The notes beneath the pieces are model-generated. The model was not told the DNA's origin. It worked only from the letters and a program-made list of their open reading frames with translations, and searched no databases. Below are positions 35,150-44,660 of a stretch of DNA of 64,000 nucleotides, in pieces. A program made the position numbers and the translations under genes. Origin of the DNA: JACKHO01 sp041398745 (GTDB taxonomy: Bacteria > Planctomycetota > Planctomycetia > Planctomycetales > Planctomycetaceae); assembly GCA_041398745.1 (NCBI GenBank), contig JAWKUB010000003.1:1-64000 (forward strand). The letters are read 5' to 3'. Positions within the stretch are counted from its first letter, which is position 1; the number at the start of each line of letters is the position of its first letter.

Positions 35150-35612
35150 TAAGTCGGGGCTGACAGTGCGCGCACGCAATCTGGTTTCACAGAGAGGGCG
35201 AACGGATTGTTTCAATCCCGTTGAGTCCGGGCTGACAGTGCGCGTTATGTGGGCACGCTTACCAAACACGCCTGCTACGTTGTTTCATTCCCGTTGAGTC
35301 CGGGCTGACAGTGCGCGACGAGCCACGACAAAGACGGAACAACACGATACATGTATCACGTTTCATTCCCGTTGAGTCCGGGCTGACAGTGCGCGGTTAG
35401 CCTGTACATGGGGTGGGCAAAGAGCCTGCTTGGGTTTCATTCCCGTTGAGTCCGGGCTGACAGTGCGCGCGTCTCGGCCTTGGTCGCAGGTGACTACGGT
35501 ATCGAGTTTCATTCCCGTTGAGTCCGGGCTGACAGTGCGCGCTGTGTACAAGCAGGGATCCACCAAAGGGTACATGGTTTCATTCCCGTTGAGTCCGGGC
35601 TGACAGTGCGCG
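35150..35612 (-). CRISPR. CRISPR array 2: 6 full 36-bp repeats plus degenerate end
   Basis: Full repeats start at 35209, 35282, 35360, 35434, 35506 and 35577. Same repeat as array 1, with the oldest full copy again carrying the TTTCAATCCC variant. Leader at 35613, so transcription is leftward toward the envelope operon's terminator. The spacers differ from those of array 1 as far as I compared them. Confidence 0.97.
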
Positions 35613-35827
35613 AGCACCATTTTTAAGTCCTTATCCACACACATCTTAAAGGGCCTGTTTGCCGAGTTCAGGGCATTTTCGACTGTCAACTGAAAAAAAC
35701 CTGCGCGCCGACTCGCAAAAATCGCACTTAAGTTCTTCCCGTAGCCGGGCTTACGACTTTGCCGAGTTCAGCTCTCGCCAAACCGCACACCTCGATTCAC
35801 GCCAAATTGTGAAAGAACAACGACTTA
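35613..35827 (-). promoter_or_regulatory. CRISPR leader of array 2
   Basis: Near-identical copy of leader 1, diverging after 35827. It contains the paired TTTGCCGAGTTCAG repeats and GTTGACAGTCG on the minus strand (35680-35690). cas1 ends about 70 bp away, the usual place for adaptation genes. Confidence 0.85.
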
Positions 35828-35896
35828 CGACGTATGCACGCCGCATTGCATCAGTCTACCCAAATGCGTTGTGGTTTTCAATTCCCACAGAGTTGT

Positions 35897-36886
35897 TCAA
35901 CGATTTGTGTCGGAACTGGAGGGAGCATCACTCCTGCTGCGGACGAGTTGTTCCAGAATCTGCAACTGCTCGTCCAACGCTTGTCGCATTTTGACTTTCG
36001 TCAAATGTTCCTCCCAGAGCTTGAGCAGGTCCCGAAACCTCTGCGGAACCAGACGCGTGCCCTTCTCTGGCGTGGTCACAAAGTCTGAGTCATTCACACT
36101 ACGGCGATTAAAGAGTCGCAGCACCCAGCGGTCGACAATGGGCACACGGAGCGGCTCAATGACATCGCAACTGAGTGCGGGTCGTCCAGGGCGGTAGTCG
36201 TGCAGAGTCCCAAGTTGAATTTCGAATCCCCGTCCTTCCAGTTGAGCGGTAATTCGCGTGGTCAGCCAGGTGTATGCCAAGCTCAACAGTGCATTTACGG
36301 GGTCGGTCGGAGGTCGTCGCACACGTCCAGGAAATGTCCAGGGTGGGAGCAGCAACGCACCGAAATTCTTGAACCAGACCCGCGTGGCCGTGCCTTCCAT
36401 TCCGCGCAGTTGTGCTAATGCCGGAACCTGTTGCACTCGTGGCAGGAGTGATTCGATTTGCGAGAGGGCTGTTCCCACCGATTTGCCATTACGCTGCGCA
36501 CGGCGCAGCACACTCAACTGTGACTCCAGTTTCGCTTTGACGAAATGACGGGCGATGTTCAGTCGCACTGCCGGGTAACCGAACGCCTCATGCTGCAGCA
36601 TCCGCAAACTGACGGTCGAGTTCGTGGCAATGAGCCGTCCTCGGCAACGTCGACCACCGGGACTCAACCACGCCACCTCAACCCGATGTTCAAACAGGAT
36701 TTGCATGACTCGATCAGATAAGGTGACCTCGTCGTAAATGAACAACTGTCTGAGTCGCTGCGGGTTGATATGCACAGACCGCTGATTGGCGTCCGACCAG
36801 CGGAGCCGACCATTCGTCACCTTGAGTCTTCCGGAACCTGTGAGATGCAGTGTTTCCGGTGCCACAGAAGAAGGCTGCAGAGGCAT
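35897..36886 (-). CDS. cas1: Cas1 CRISPR integrase
   Basis: 329 residues from the ATG at 36886 (MPLQPSSVAPETLHLTGSG); the frame is open further upstream, but the family's usual length and the opening strand favour this start. Active-site residues are seen: E164 in GMEGTATRVWF, H229 in LHDYRPGRP and E244 in CDVIEPLRVPIVDRW. Role: integrates new spacers at the leader end. It lies next to leader 2, transcribed leftward like the arrays. No cas2 or reverse transcriptase is adjacent, which is unusual. The protein looks intact. Confidence 0.92.
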   Translation of the reverse strand: MPLQPSSVAPETLHLTGSGRLKVTNGRLRWSDANQRSVHINPQRLRQLFIYDEVTLSDRVMQILFEHRVEVAWLSPGGRRCRGRLIATNSTVSLRMLQHEAFGYPAVRLNIARHFVKAKLESQLSVLRRAQRNGKSVGTALSQIESLLPRVQQVPALAQLRGMEGTATRVWFKNFGALLLPPWTFPGRVRRPPTDPVNALLSLAYTWLTTRITAQLEGRGFEIQLGTLHDYRPGRPALSCDVIEPLRVPIVDRWVLRLFNRRSVNDSDFVTTPEKGTRLVPQRFRDLLKLWEEHLTKVKMRQALDEQLQILEQLVRSRSDAPSSSDTNR

Positions 36887-36992
36887 CCTGAAAATCCGAT
36901 TGAATTGTTTGATCTGACAGGGACACAGGCTGCGTTCCCTCAAATACGAAAGGAGGACGTTCAGTTGAGGAAACAAGGAGGCATGCAGGCGA

Positions 36993-37016
36993 CTGTCAAC
37001 CGGGGAGTTGACAGTT
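36993..37016. promoter_or_regulatory. Perfect inverted repeat between cas1 and the divergent gene
   Basis: ACTGTCAAC and GTTGACAGT are separated by 6 bp. Each arm contains TTGACA on its own strand, so the palindrome could combine divergent -35 boxes with an operator. The left arm with its flanking bases (CGACTGTCAAC) also occurs in both CRISPR leaders. Confidence 0.45.
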
Positions 37017-37097
37017 GCGGACCTCGTCGATTGTTGATGTCTGTAGAGCTGGTCGGCGTTTCGCTGGTCAGATGACACATTGCGTCGCGAGGGAAAC

Positions 37098-37484
37098 ATG
37101 GCCGACAAAGAGCCCCAGACAGCCCCCATTGTGCTCGTACGAATGCGTACAGTTCTGTTGTTGCTGATCGCCGTCGCCGCTTGGCAGTCGAATCCCGAAT
37201 TAACGGGATTTCGCCACTGGCTCAAACGGGAACTGTTGCAACAATTGGAGGAAGACCATTCCGCCGAGCGAAAGCTGCTGGTCGCTTTAATCGACTCGGC
37301 TGAAGTTGAGCGGGTGGACTTGGGATTCGGGAGTATTGTGACTGTTCATGATATTCCCGTGACCACGTCGCCTGTCGAACCTGGTGTGGAGAGGAGCAGT
37401 ACCGTTGATGATTCGACGGAGACTGACCTCGCTACAGTTCGGTTCGCGGGAGTATTCGGCAACTGGTTTCCACTACGGTGGTAA
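37098..37484 (+). CDS. Small membrane-anchored protein of unknown function
   Basis: 128 residues from the ATG at 37098, after GAGGGAAAC. A hydrophobic segment (about 16-30, MRTVLLLLIAVAAW) is followed by a periplasmic or cytosolic domain ending in RFAGVFGNWFPLRW. The ending and general layout recall DUF4359-type small membrane proteins, but only loosely. It is divergent from cas1 with a palindromic intergenic site. Confidence 0.5.
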   Translation: MADKEPQTAPIVLVRMRTVLLLLIAVAAWQSNPELTGFRHWLKRELLQQLEEDHSAERKLLVALIDSAEVERVDLGFGSIVTVHDIPVTTSPVEPGVERSSTVDDSTETDLATVRFAGVFGNWFPLRW

Positions 37485-37658
37485 TTAGATGCCTGCTTCC
37501 ATTTGTAGCCCCTTTCGGGGAGTGACATGCGGTTACGACCGCATGCTGAGGACGCTGCCCTTGAGGCTCAGCGCGAGTCCGGCTGCGTCCACTCCAACAT
37601 CTTGCTGTTTTCGACCGCTTATGGATCGAGAAACAGCAGGACGGTGAAAGGGACTGCA

Positions 37659-38669
37659 ATGTTCACACGAACAACGGGAATGGTTTCTTGCGGAATGCCA
37701 GGACGCTGCCTCGGACAAAAGGTGATGTCGACTGGACAGCATTGGCTGTTTCGAGCACGACGACCCACAGCGGTCGCGTTTGCGTATGGGCTGCATCGTC
37801 GTTGGGCACATGAGGTTTCGCAGGTGGTCCGGCAAGTGATTCGAACGTTCCCCAAGATCTTCGCCGCTTCGCATCGGCACGACGTTGAGCACCATGTCTG
37901 GTTGAAGATTTCTGAGGGAAAGTACCGCCCACCGGCCGCAACATTTGAGCTTGCTCCCTTCATGGCATGGTGTCGAAGGGTGGCTAGTAACAAATTAAAG
38001 TCTCTCTACAAAAAGTGGATCAGATCTACCGGAGGTGGTCAGGAGTTCGACGCGGACCAGGTCCACGATGGGCGTTCGGCGGAACCAATGTTTGAGACTC
38101 TGGATGAACTTCGCCGCGTGTGCGTAACCATCCGAGAGGAACTTGACGGAATGCTCTCCGGCTATGGCCCGTTCGACCTGTCGCGGCATCGTCAACGAGG
38201 ACAAGTTGACTACTATGCCGTTCTGCTGATGCGGACTCGGCTGGAAATCGCAAGGCTGGTGGCGCCAACATTTCAGGTGCGGGAAGCCGTCGCCGAAGGT
38301 GAAGTTTCCCGCAAGGTTGCGGAGTTCCTGCCTTGGACCGGCGTAGAACAGCAGCGTGCATTTCGTCAGGGAATGCCGACATTGTCTGACATTTGGCAAT
38401 CGCTGGAACCGTTACTGAATTCGGGTGAACACTGGCTCGATGGTCGGATGTTCTGGGAGCACTTAACAATCCTTCCTGAAGCGGGGGTTACCCTTGCTCA
38501 GAAGAATCAATGGGATAACTGGCACCGACGTGTCTGCCAGCACCTGATGTCGTGGATACATGAGTCGAGCACAAAAGACTCAATGTTGTCCGACCGGGAA
38601 CTGAACGAACTCTGGCAGAAGAAATGGGGGGCCTTATTTGACTTTCCCAAGCGAAAGAAACGAAATTAG
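37659..38669 (+). CDS. Sigma-70 region-2-like protein (ECF-related), unknown C-terminal domain
   Basis: 336 residues, ATG at 37659 after GAAAGGG. Residues about 40-120 show the sigma region 2 pattern: FPKIFAASHRHDVEHHVWLK (in the place of DxxDxxQEVFLK), FMAWCRRVASNKLKSLYKKW (in the place of FxxWLxxIAxN). The remaining ~215 residues do not look like region 4, so promoter -35 recognition is doubtful. It precedes a 230-aa unknown gene by 5 nt. A role in controlling the neighbouring CRISPR locus is possible but inferred from position only. Confidence 0.55.
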   Translation: MFTRTTGMVSCGMPGRCLGQKVMSTGQHWLFRARRPTAVAFAYGLHRRWAHEVSQVVRQVIRTFPKIFAASHRHDVEHHVWLKISEGKYRPPAATFELAPFMAWCRRVASNKLKSLYKKWIRSTGGGQEFDADQVHDGRSAEPMFETLDELRRVCVTIREELDGMLSGYGPFDLSRHRQRGQVDYYAVLLMRTRLEIARLVAPTFQVREAVAEGEVSRKVAEFLPWTGVEQQRAFRQGMPTLSDIWQSLEPLLNSGEHWLDGRMFWEHLTILPEAGVTLAQKNQWDNWHRRVCQHLMSWIHESSTKDSMLSDRELNELWQKKWGALFDFPKRKKRN

Positions 38670-38674
38670 AAAAG

Positions 38675-39367
38675 ATGAATCGAGAATCTCCTATCAATGC
38701 CGATCTTGGCGGATGTCTACTGCGTGGACATAAGTTGTGCACCGGAACCAGTTGCCTGCAGGCATTGCGGGCGCCAGATCCCGAGTTGCTCTCGCCCTAT
38801 GTTCCACTGGACCTGCCGAACATTTGCCGACACGCTGGCGAAGCGCGGCAGCTGGTTCGCGAATGGGAACATTTGTACTGTAGTCTTCAGGGCACATCTG
38901 TCGACGCCCCCGAATTGCTCCTCGTGTGTGGACGACTGCATCGTGCCCGAAAAAACTGGCGATCATTTCCCATCGGCCCCACCGTGAGGCGACTACTGTC
39001 AACCGTCGATATCGAAACTCACTTGCGGCGGTTTCTCAATGGGCTGGAACGAAAGTCCGCGACACTCTCGCAAGAGCATGAGGGAATCGACATTTCGTAT
39101 TTATCCCAATGGGATGACATCGAAATTCTCGAAGCCTTTCAGCGAAGTCAGGGCATCAAAGCGAAAAAGCAAACAACAACCGAACCACAAAGGAAGTTCC
39201 GTGCAAAGCTAACGCAAATCCGAGTTGCCGTTTGCAAAGCTGCACGGACCGTTCGCGATTACTCAATCAAGGTTTGCCTGGCAGCACGCGCCAGTTTAAT
39301 CCGCTCAAGACTGTGGGCTCCGACCCTGGAGAAATTCGTAACATTCGCGGATGGAGATCCTCGCTAG
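38675..39367 (+). CDS. Unknown protein co-transcribed with the sigma-like gene
   Basis: 230 residues, ATG 5 nt after the preceding stop. Helical and basic, with an Arg/Lys-rich C-terminal third. No membrane segment, zinc motif or named domain was recognised. The tight spacing suggests a functional pair with the sigma-like protein, perhaps as a modulator. Confidence 0.55.
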   Translation: MNRESPINADLGGCLLRGHKLCTGTSCLQALRAPDPELLSPYVPLDLPNICRHAGEARQLVREWEHLYCSLQGTSVDAPELLLVCGRLHRARKNWRSFPIGPTVRRLLSTVDIETHLRRFLNGLERKSATLSQEHEGIDISYLSQWDDIEILEAFQRSQGIKAKKQTTTEPQRKFRAKLTQIRVAVCKAARTVRDYSIKVCLAARASLIRSRLWAPTLEKFVTFADGDPR

Positions 39368-40410
39368 CCCGTTCAGGTTCACAAGAATCGGAATAATGTC
39401 CTTTCATAGAGATCTTGCGAGAACCGAAATGAGCTGACGCCGTTGACCATCAGAACCTGTTGCACATGTCACGCACTCCTCGAATAGCCGAAGTCAATGT
39501 CTGAGTTGTGCGTGCGTTGTCGCAAGTAGTTTGAATAAACCGTTCACTGTGGGAACGCAGATTCTATCAGGTGTCGCTTCTTCCCGATCCGCCTTGTGGT
39601 AGTCGACAGAAGACGATCTGGCGCTGTCGGTTGGACACGTTTTGTCCTCCGTGAACCGGCTGATTGCTGAATTGGAGCCAAAAACGCGGCATGTAAGTTG
39701 ATGCCTCTGGCATAGCTCTGAGAACTCGCTTCTCAGGTACTCGCAGCCCCGTATGAACAGACTTTGGCCGGTTCGCGCGGGGCCTTCTTCGTTTCGGGGT
39801 CGGTGGTCGGTCCTGCGTTCGTTTTCTGCAACTCGGAGGAACAAGCCTTGTCGCACATTGTTTCGATTCAAACGGAAGTCCGTGATCCAGCCGCCATTCG
39901 GTCGGCGTGTGATCGTCTCAAGCTGCCCGAGCCCGTCTTCGGCCAGGTGAAATTGTTCAGCAACTCGGCAACCGGCTCGGCGGTGCAGTTAGCGTAAGAG
40001 AGCGTGGCGAGATTGGATTGGATAGATCGATTCCCTTAGGGGAAGACTTTCGCTATCGAAAACTGAAGCTACCCCGACAAGCTTCGCAGTTGAGTTCCTG
40101 GGGAAATCTGCCAATCAATGGGTCAGTCTTGGCCAGTCAAGTTGAATGGTTGAAATCTCGGCATTTGTTGTTGCCAGACCGAGACTCGGATGCTTGGTAA
40201 GAAGATTCAATGGCATCCATTCTGGGGCCAGCAAAAAGCCCGCAAGTGTCCAGCGCGTTTCCGGTGGCAGTCCAGTAGACTTGCAGGCAAAAGGAGTAAC
40301 GCAAGGAGCAACCGCTACCCGCTTACCCGCTGCCGGATCGCCTTCCACGATTCAGTGTTTCTTAAACCCTTGTGAAACCTTACGAAAACTTTTGCAACAG
40401 CCATTGACGT
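39368..40410. other. Gene-poor stretch with one gene relic
   Basis: Apart from the DUF1257 fragment at 39848-39997, no supported gene. Several short open frames on both strands lack motifs. It marks the border between CRISPR-linked DNA and the housekeeping block. Confidence 0.5.
39848..39997 (+). pseudogene. N-terminal fragment of a DUF1257-like gene
   Basis: From TTG at 39848 the translation LSHIVSIQTEVRDPAAIRSA...FGQVKLFS matches the start of DUF1257 proteins (typically MSHIVxIQTEVRDP). After about 49 codons a TAA follows, and the rest of the usual ~130 residues is absent. A truncated relic. Confidence 0.65.
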
Positions 40411-40812
40411 TTACATCGAGTAAAGTTCCACGAGGTTGCGGTCTGGATCGAATACGTACAACTGAATAGGACCATCAGGCCGATTCTTCGGCCCCGCCTG
40501 GATTTCAATTCCCAGTTCGACAAGGCGATCGCGGGCAGCCATGGCGTCGTCCACTTCAAAGGCAACGTGTCGCGTGCGGCTGATGGCACACTCTTCAGGA
40601 ATGAAAACACTGGCCGGGCCACTTTCCGGATGTTCCCCAATCAAATGGATTTGCGTCGTTCCAGCCTGAAACCAGAGTCCTGGAAACTTGAATCCGGGTC
40701 GTGGGACTTCGTCCATTCCGAGCACGCCCGCGTAGAACTTGCGTGAAGCCTCCATGTCTTTACACACAAATGTCACGTGATCAATTCGCTTCACTCGAAT
40801 CGGGGCCGCCAT
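40411..40812 (-). CDS. VOC/glyoxalase-family protein
   Basis: 133 residues, a single vicinal-oxygen-chelate unit: RVKRIDHVTFVCKDMEASRKFY with the first metal His, LWFQAGTTQIHLIG, ISRTRHVAFEVDD with a second His, and LYVFDPDRNLVELY ending in the Glu ligand. Substrate unknown; glyoxalase or lactoylglutathione lyase-type enzymes have this form. Divergent from trpA. Confidence 0.85.
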   Translation of the reverse strand: MAAPIRVKRIDHVTFVCKDMEASRKFYAGVLGMDEVPRPGFKFPGLWFQAGTTQIHLIGEHPESGPASVFIPEECAISRTRHVAFEVDDAMAARDRLVELGIEIQAGPKNRPDGPIQLYVFDPDRNLVELYSM

Positions 40813-40970
40813 TTCGCTTTCCTCACAGGATGTCAGTTTCTAGGGATTCGCCTTGTTGTGACGGTTGAGGATAGTACATCCGCAGCCCGGTTCGCCACGC
40901 CGTGGAATTTTTCCAGTTCCGTTGACTCACAGCAGGGCGTGGTCGACACTCCCCCTCCTGAGTTACCAGT

Positions 40971-41819
40971 ATGACTGAACGGCATTTTGAGACAGGAACC
41001 ACTGTGTCGACACGGATCCAACAGACGTTCGAAACCCTGAAGTCCAACGGACAAATGGCATTTATGCCGTTTGTGACGGCGGGCGATCCGGATATGACCG
41101 GCACGCAGAAACTCATCAGCACGCTGGCCGCCACCGGCGTGGACCTCATTGAAGTCGGCTTTCCGTACAGCGACCCCATTGCTGACGGACCCGTCATTCA
41201 ATCGTCCTACACCCGGGCATTGAACAAGAAGCTCACCGTCCATCAGATTTTTGACGCGGTCAGTGAGTTACCAACCGACGAATTGCCGCCGCTGGTGGCC
41301 ATGGTCTCGTATGCCATCATTTTCCGAATTGGCCCGAAAGTGTTTGTGGAATCCGCTCGCGATGCCGGGTTCTCAGGATTCATTATCCCCGACCTGCCGG
41401 GGGATGAAGCGGAAGAAATGTTCAGTATTGTCAGCGAGGCAGGACTCGACCTCATTCAGCTTGTGGCTCCCACAACACCGCGCGAGCGTGTCCGGGCAAT
41501 CCTCAAGGCCTGTTCCGGATTCGTGTACTGCATTGCGGTCGCCGGAACGACGGGGACGAGAGATACCCTTCAGACCGACCTGCTGGATCAACTCGCCTGG
41601 CTGCGAGCAGAAACTTCGTTGCCGCTAGCCGTGGGATTTGGAATCAGCAAGCCAGAACACGTCGATCCCCTCCGCAATTTGGCCGACGGTGTCATCGTCG
41701 GCTCAGGAATTGTGCGTCACCTGAATGAAATCGACGAGGGGCCTGAGGCCTTGGATGCGGCACTTGAGGCCATTGCCACTTTTTCCACGTCGATGGTGCA
41801 GGCCACGAAGACTTCGTAA
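40971..41819 (+). CDS. trpA: Tryptophan synthase alpha subunit
   Basis: 282 residues. Cleaves indole-3-glycerol phosphate to indole and glyceraldehyde 3-phosphate, the penultimate step of tryptophan synthesis. The signature LIEVGFPYSDPIADGPVIQ carries the catalytic Glu and Asp, and VGFGISKPEHV near the end belongs to the phosphate-binding region. The N-terminus is ~11 residues longer than typical; the GTG at 41004 is an alternative start. trpB is not adjacent. Confidence 0.97.
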   Translation: MTERHFETGTTVSTRIQQTFETLKSNGQMAFMPFVTAGDPDMTGTQKLISTLAATGVDLIEVGFPYSDPIADGPVIQSSYTRALNKKLTVHQIFDAVSELPTDELPPLVAMVSYAIIFRIGPKVFVESARDAGFSGFIIPDLPGDEAEEMFSIVSEAGLDLIQLVAPTTPRERVRAILKACSGFVYCIAVAGTTGTRDTLQTDLLDQLAWLRAETSLPLAVGFGISKPEHVDPLRNLADGVIVGSGIVRHLNEIDEGPEALDAALEAIATFSTSMVQATKTS

Positions 41820-41923
41820 CGATAAACTGGGGGGCGTGCCGCGATCGACAGGCGTCGACTTGGACGGCCCTCCCGACTATCATGAATTGGTTCGCACACG
41901 AATTGATTTCAAAGGAGTAGAAC

Positions 41924-42358
41924 ATGTCCGCGGGAAGCAAAATCTTAATCATTGAAGATGACCGCGACATTTCGAGCACGCTGGTGTCGGTACTGGAGAA
42001 TTCTGGGTACCGCGTCTCCACCGCTCCAAACGGCGTGGAAGGTCAGAACATGATTCAGGCCAACCGGCCCGATTTGATCATTACCGACATGATGATGCCG
42101 CGCATGGGAGGATTCCCGGTGCTCGAATTTCTGAAAACCATCGACGACGCGCCTCCCGTCATTATGATTACGGCCAACGAAGGCGGACGGCACAAAGCGT
42201 ACGCAGAAATGCTCGGTGTGGTGAATTACCTGCGGAAACCATTCGCAATGGATGTACTGCTCGACGCCGTCACCAAAGCACTGGGGGGCTCCGACGACGG
42301 TGCTGCGAAGAAAGGCCCCTTGCGGAGACGGACCGGCAAAGGCAAGGAAGACGAATAA
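41924..42358 (+). CDS. Single-domain response regulator (CheY-like receiver)
   Basis: 144 residues. Receiver fold with the acidic pair in IIEDDRD, phospho-acceptor Asp in DLIITDMMMPRMGG (about residue 53), Thr in ITANE and Lys in YLRKPF. A short basic tail replaces any output domain. AAAGGAG precedes the ATG. No histidine kinase nearby. Confidence 0.92.
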   Translation: MSAGSKILIIEDDRDISSTLVSVLENSGYRVSTAPNGVEGQNMIQANRPDLIITDMMMPRMGGFPVLEFLKTIDDAPPVIMITANEGGRHKAYAEMLGVVNYLRKPFAMDVLLDAVTKALGGSDDGAAKKGPLRRRTGKGKEDE

Positions 42359-42443
42359 AGTAACGGGCCGTTGGCAAACAGAGACAAACTCAAGTGCCGA
42401 GGAGAATTTTTGTGCCTCGGATGATGGTGTGAAAGACGTGACA

Positions 42444-43475
42444 ATGAATTCGGTTGACTGGAACAAAGTTGCAGATTCGGTGCTCCAGGGAACTCCGCTC
42501 ACTCGTGAGCAGGGGGCTGAAATCCTGAATGTTTCCGACGCACGCATTCTCGATTTGCTCGCGGCAACGTTTCGGCTGCGTCAGGAGTACTTTGGTCATG
42601 ACGTCACACTGTACTACCTGAAGAACGCCAAAAGCGGACTTTGTCCTGAAGACTGCGGCTACTGTTCGCAGTCCATTGTCTCAGATGCCCCCATCGAAAA
42701 GTACACCATCGCCAATGAACGCGTGCTGATGGAAGGTGCTCGCAAGGCAAAAGAGAGCCAGGCCCGGACCTACTGCATTGTGGCCAGTGGACGTGGACCA
42801 ACCGACCGCGAAGTGAATCACGTTTGTGATGTCGTTCGCAAAATCAAAGACGAACTTGGATTGCACATTTGCGCCTGCCTCGGCCTCCTCAAGCCCGATC
42901 AGGCCGAGAAGCTGGCGGAGGCTGGGGTCGACCGAATCAACCACAACCTCAACACCAGCCGTCGGTACTACGAGGAAATCTGTACGACCCACACGTATCA
43001 GGACCGCATCGACACGTTGAAGGTTGCCAATGCCGCAGGTATGGAACTGTGCAGTGGTTTGATTGTCGGCATGGGCGAAACGCACGAGGACATCCTCGAC
43101 GCCGTATTCGAACTGCAGGGATTGAGCGTCGAGTCAATTCCCGTCAACTTTCTGCACGCCATTGATGGTACGCCGCTCGCGCAGAAGGAAGAACTCACCC
43201 CGCAGGATTGCATCCGTGTATTGTGCCTGTTGCGTTTTGTGCATCCTAAGGTGGAAATCCGCATTGCCGGTGGTCGTGAAGTCAATATGCGTTCCATGCA
43301 GGCCATGGGACTCTACGCAGCGAATTCAATGTTCGTCAGTGACTATTTGACCACCGCCGGCCAAAGCCCCGAGGAAGACTACAAAATGGTCGCCGACCTG
43401 GGCTTCAACATCATCACCGGCGGTGAAGCTGAGGGCCTGCCAGAAGTGCCAGCTGAGTTCACGTCGGCCACGTAG
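42444..43475 (+). CDS. bioB: Biotin synthase
   Basis: 343 residues. Radical-SAM enzyme that inserts sulfur into dethiobiotin. The CPEDCGYCSQ motif supplies the three Cys of the 4Fe-4S cluster; later blocks (MELCSGLIVGMGET, VNFLHAIDGTPL, AGGREVNM) match BioB. Start at ATG 42444 (MNSVDWNKVADSVLQG); the frame is open further upstream but without family sequence. No other bio genes adjoin. Confidence 0.96.
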   Translation: MNSVDWNKVADSVLQGTPLTREQGAEILNVSDARILDLLAATFRLRQEYFGHDVTLYYLKNAKSGLCPEDCGYCSQSIVSDAPIEKYTIANERVLMEGARKAKESQARTYCIVASGRGPTDREVNHVCDVVRKIKDELGLHICACLGLLKPDQAEKLAEAGVDRINHNLNTSRRYYEEICTTHTYQDRIDTLKVANAAGMELCSGLIVGMGETHEDILDAVFELQGLSVESIPVNFLHAIDGTPLAQKEELTPQDCIRVLCLLRFVHPKVEIRIAGGREVNMRSMQAMGLYAANSMFVSDYLTTAGQSPEEDYKMVADLGFNIITGGEAEGLPEVPAEFTSAT

Positions 43476-43484
43476 GCCCCCTCA

Positions 43485-44099
43485 CTAATTCGCGACAGCT
43501 TTCTCCCGTTCGCGTTTCTCCCTGCGCCGTCTCGCGGCACCGGCGAGTTCTTCGTCATGCTCCATGCCGCCGAAGTATATCGCGGCGAACAGGTGGCTAA
43601 TTCCAACGACCATGTAGAGGTAGAATCCCCATGTGAATCCCAATGGGTCGTTAAAGTTGGGATTGTAGTGCGGGCTGCTCAACGGGTTCAGTAAGGTGGT
43701 TATGCCGAAATTCGTCAAGTGTTCCTTCTGGAAGACCTTGAAGGAAATGATTGCGCTTAGGACGACTTGCACGTAGCCCGCAAAATATGCCAGGTCGGGA
43801 CGGCCGGATCGCACAATGAACGCAATCTGAAAAATGGCAAGTAAGACCTGAAACCAACTGATCGTAAAGAATACGGCAGCAAAGTAACCGTTTGGATAGA
43901 TCTGGTAAAAAACCGACGGCCCCGAGATTCTGATTCCAAATTTCTCACTAACAGGCGCAATGAAAGGGTAGAAACAGAGCACGATTGTTGTCACTGACAA
44001 AAACAACTGAAAGATGGCCACTCGCGATGAACCTCGCAGGTTCCGCCACCAGATTTGTATTTCACTCAACGGTCGGGCTGAATCTTGGTTGTCGGTCAT
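43485..44099 (-). CDS. Four-TM membrane protein of unknown function
   Basis: 204 residues from the ATG at 44099 (MTDNQDSARPLSE). Hydrophobic segments lie at about 27-46, 66-95, 102-120 and 155-175; a basic C-terminal tail ends in RRRREKREREK. No family recognised. Its gene converges on bioB with 9 bp between stops. Confidence 0.65.
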   Translation of the reverse strand: MTDNQDSARPLSEIQIWWRNLRGSSRVAIFQLFLSVTTIVLCFYPFIAPVSEKFGIRISGPSVFYQIYPNGYFAAVFFTISWFQVLLAIFQIAFIVRSGRPDLAYFAGYVQVVLSAIISFKVFQKEHLTNFGITTLLNPLSSPHYNPNFNDPLGFTWGFYLYMVVGISHLFAAIYFGGMEHDEELAGAARRRREKREREKAVAN

Positions 44100-44456
44100 T
44101 GTGGTTCTGGAGCTAAGCTGGAACTGACGTGACTTTTGCGGCCATTCAACCGTCAAATCGCAAGGCAAACCGTACCCGCGCATGCGCCGCACCGCAAGGA
44201 AATGGAGTCCCAACTACCCGGAGAGTGCGACGCGACATCGAAGCCTACCTGTGTCAATGCCCGCACGGTGATCCATCAGAGAAGCCCGCAGATCAACGCC
44301 AAGGATTATCACCTACCATTCCACAATATCTGATGTTGGCGCCCTCACCACTGGTAACCCAACGGCCTCAAAATCCCAGGTGACACAAAGACTCATGTCC
44401 CTAAATTCTGGTGACATCTGAAGAAATGCAACTGATATTCTGAGATAGTTAAATCA

Positions 44457-44660
44457 TTACAGTTGTTCAGTGCGTGCTGGCGAAGTCGTGACTGTCATAC
44501 CAAATTTTCGTGACATCAGCACGCGAATGACCTCATAAGTCAGCAGCGGCGCGAGCCAACTGGCCCAGGCGGAGAAGGTATAGGTCCAGTCCCCGTCAAT
44601 ACCGCAGACGAAGAATGCACCGCCGACAACTCTTGTGACGACGGCAGAGCCGAGCAGCAC
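44457..44660 (-). pseudogene. C-terminal part of a DUF2306-like gene, cut off by the IS3 insertion
   Basis: Translation SAVVTRVVGGAFFVCGIDG and YTFSAWASWLAPLLTYEV is the missing end of the membrane protein whose first part is at 45943-46444. Removing 44661-45942 and one copy of GCAC restores one frame reading RNYVLLGSAVVTRV, 233 residues in total. Confidence 0.85.

Noticed and set aside
36887..37225. N-terminal extension of cas1 (113 extra codons)
   Set aside because: Makes Cas1 far longer than the family, has no Cas1 sequence and covers the palindromic intergenic site.
37659..38669. CalpS-type CRISPR sigma factor
   Set aside because: No CalpL (SAVED-Lon) or CalpT-like gene is present, and region 4 is not recognisable; only a region-2 resemblance is claimed.
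39494..39871. 125-codon minus-strand frame
   Set aside because: Overlaps the DUF1257 relic on the other strand and has no protein-like pattern.
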